From the NCBI GenBank assembly GCA_002348005.1, contig DDYQ01000085.1, positions 1 to 6,603 of the forward strand: 6,603 bases of DNA. The letters run 5' to 3'. Every line of letters starts with the position of its first letter. Position 1 is the first letter of the stretch. Under the pieces are notes generated by a model. It was not told the DNA's origin. It saw nothing but the letters and a program-made list of their open reading frames with translations, and searched no databases. The position numbers were made by a program, and so were the translations under genes. This DNA comes from Desulfobacteraceae bacterium UBA2230 (GTDB lineage Bacteria > Desulfobacterota > Desulfobacteria > Desulfobacterales > Desulfosarcinaceae). Shown here piece by piece: positions 5,222 through 6,603 of this stretch.

Positions 5222-6580
5222 ATGAACAGCTGTGATCAACGCCGTTTTACCGTGTTGTGCGTTGACGACGATCCTGCGATGCTCTCGGGCCTGCGACGTC
5301 TGTTCCCCAATGCGGCTTTCGAGATCGTCGGTGCTGAAAACGGTGTTGCCGCTCTGGAGATCGCAGCCCGAAAACCGGTGGACGCAGCCCTGATCGACAT
5401 TCAAACGCAGGAAATCAACAGTCGTGAACTCTCAAAACTTATCCTTGAAATACAACCGCACATTCAGCTGATCATGCACTTGAGCAGTGGCGGTGATGTT
5501 GAAGCGGTGCAAGCCGGGAGATCCGAGAATGGGGAGTTCCCTTTGCAATCCTGCGGGCCGGAAAGCCTGCGGTTGCGGATTCAGCAGCTTTACCGCATGT
5601 GGTGTCTTGAACAGGAGAACAGAATCCTCAAGGAGCAGGTTCAATCGCAGTTTGGTTTCGACCAGTTGATCGGGAACACCACCGCTATCCTCAATCTGAA
5701 AAGAATGATTTTTCAGGTATCCGCCAGTGACGCCAACGTCCTGATCCAAGGTGAATCGGGTACCGGCAAGGAACTGGTGGCCCGGGCCATTCACCGCCAT
5801 AGTGCGCGGGGAGATGCTGCTTTCGTGTCAGTCAACTGCGCGGGAGTCAGCGAAACCGTGATCGGCGGAGAACTGTTCGGACATGTTAGGGGCGCTTTCA
5901 GCGGCTCCGGTGAAATCACGAACGGGCTGATCCGTTCGGCCGACCAGGGCACCCTGTTTCTGGATGAGGTTGGTGAACTCTCCATGTCCATGCAGTTCAA
6001 AATATTGAGGATTATGCTGGAAAAAGAAGTGCGGCCGGTCGGCGCCGGCGTCAGCTTCCCCGTCAATGTGCGCATTCTGGCCGCCACGACACGCGATCTG
6101 GAGGCAGAGATCGCCCAGGGCCGCTTTCGGCAGGACCTGTTTTACCGCCTCAATGTGGTGGAGATGAAAGTCCCCCCCTTGCGCGACCGTCGCGAGGACA
6201 TTCCGATTCTGGTGCGTTATTTCATCAACCGGTTCCGGACACCGGCCAGCCCGGTCAGGAAGATGGCCGATCAGGCCCTGGCCTGCCTGCAGTCCTACGA
6301 ATGGCCCGGCAATGTGCGTGAACTGGAAAATATGATACGGCGCGCTGTGGCCATGGGCCAGCAGGAGGAGATCGCACCGACCGACCTGCCGGAAGATCTG
6401 TGGGGCAAATCAGGCTGCGGCCTGCCCCAAATTGATGACGACCGTCTGGAGGCCTACGAATTCACCGCCATTCGAAATGCTTTGGCCAAGTGCGCGGGAC
6501 ATCGTAAAAGAACCGCCCGGCTTCTGGGCATCGGTGAAGCCACTTTGTATCGCAAACTGATCAAGTATCAGTTGTCTTAG
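5222..6580 (+). CDS. Sigma-54-dependent response regulator with an atypical receiver domain
   Basis: A 452-residue NtrC-class activator with three domains. Receiver (about 9-123): acidic pocket D15-D17 and putative phosphoacceptor D59 are kept, but the usual MPGxDG loop after the Asp reads QTQEINS, the switch Thr is Ser (S88/S89), and the KP pair near 109-110 is Q-S. A short linker helix (124-143) follows. AAA+ domain (about 146-375): Walker A GESGTGKE (177-184), Walker B LFLDE (245-249), and FRQDLFYRLNVVEMKVPPLRDRREDI bearing the arginine-finger region. The sigma-54 contact loop is GAFSGS (224-229) instead of GAFTGA. Fis-type helix-turn-helix at the C-terminus (about 426-449, RKRTARLLGIGEATLYRKL). 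It would remodel the sigma-54 holoenzyme at distant-site promoters; its target genes cannot be told from here. No partner kinase is within the window, though a gene may begin directly downstream. The domain assignment is firm; its mode of control is inference. Confidence 0.92.
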   Translation: MNSCDQRRFTVLCVDDDPAMLSGLRRLFPNAAFEIVGAENGVAALEIAARKPVDAALIDIQTQEINSRELSKLILEIQPHIQLIMHLSSGGDVEAVQAGRSENGEFPLQSCGPESLRLRIQQLYRMWCLEQENRILKEQVQSQFGFDQLIGNTTAILNLKRMIFQVSASDANVLIQGESGTGKELVARAIHRHSARGDAAFVSVNCAGVSETVIGGELFGHVRGAFSGSGEITNGLIRSADQGTLFLDEVGELSMSMQFKILRIMLEKEVRPVGAGVSFPVNVRILAATTRDLEAEIAQGRFRQDLFYRLNVVEMKVPPLRDRREDIPILVRYFINRFRTPASPVRKMADQALACLQSYEWPGNVRELENMIRRAVAMGQQEEIAPTDLPEDLWGKSGCGLPQIDDDRLEAYEFTAIRNALAKCAGHRKRTARLLGIGEATLYRKLIKYQLS

Positions 6581-6603
6581 GAGGGGAATTGGGGTTCAGT
6601 CGC
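6579..6603 (+). other. Possible start of a further gene, cut by the window
   Basis: AGGAGGGG (6579-6586) overlaps the stop of the response regulator. A TTG at 6589 could open a frame (L/M-G-F-S-R) that runs to the window edge. Only five codons are visible and a later start is equally possible. If real, the tight spacing suggests an operon with the regulator, for example with its sensor kinase; this last point is a guess. Confidence 0.25.

Overview
The window reads as ordinary chromosomal DNA of a Gram-negative, moderately GC-rich anaerobe. I infer a member of the Desulfobacterota (Desulfosarcina/Desulfobacteraceae-like). The reasons are the mix of gene types (archaeal-type FolE2, a compact TtcA-like thiolase next to the omega subunit, a Fis-type sigma-54 activator, a type II phosphatidylserine synthase) and the frequent GTG/TTG starts. 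This placement is an inference from protein style; no rRNA or other marker gene is present.

Layout: the window opens inside the last ~50 codons of tsaB (t6A tRNA modification), followed by a hairpin plus T-run and a good sigma-70-like promoter (TTGACA, 18 bp, TATTTT) for pssA (phosphatidylserine synthase). A strong GC-rich hairpin separates pssA from greA (transcript cleavage factor). Then come rpoZ (RNA polymerase omega) and, 21 bp later and in the same frame, a TtcA-like tRNA thiolase. A 141-bp gap holding a two-part inverted-repeat structure precedes folE2 (GTP cyclohydrolase IB). Convergent to folE2 lies a minus-strand S13-family D-Ala-D-Ala carboxypeptidase (dacB/PBP4-like). Divergent from that is a sigma-54-dependent response regulator with an unusual receiver domain. 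The last bases carry a ribosome-binding site that may start another gene.

How the genes relate: three of the first six genes touch tRNA modification or its precursors (TsaB; TtcA-like; FolE2, whose product feeds both folate and queuosine). Two are RNA polymerase partners (GreA, omega). PssA and DacB serve the membrane and cell wall. This is a housekeeping neighbourhood, not a defence or mobile island: I see no transposase, integrase, tRNA gene, CRISPR array or direct-repeat boundary.

I did not find a convincing undescribed multi-gene system. The items most worth a second look are the structured region upstream of folE2, the degenerate receiver plus altered GAFTGA loop of the sigma-54 activator, the hairpin placed only 40 bp before greA, and a perfect 12-bp palindrome upstream of the pssA promoter.
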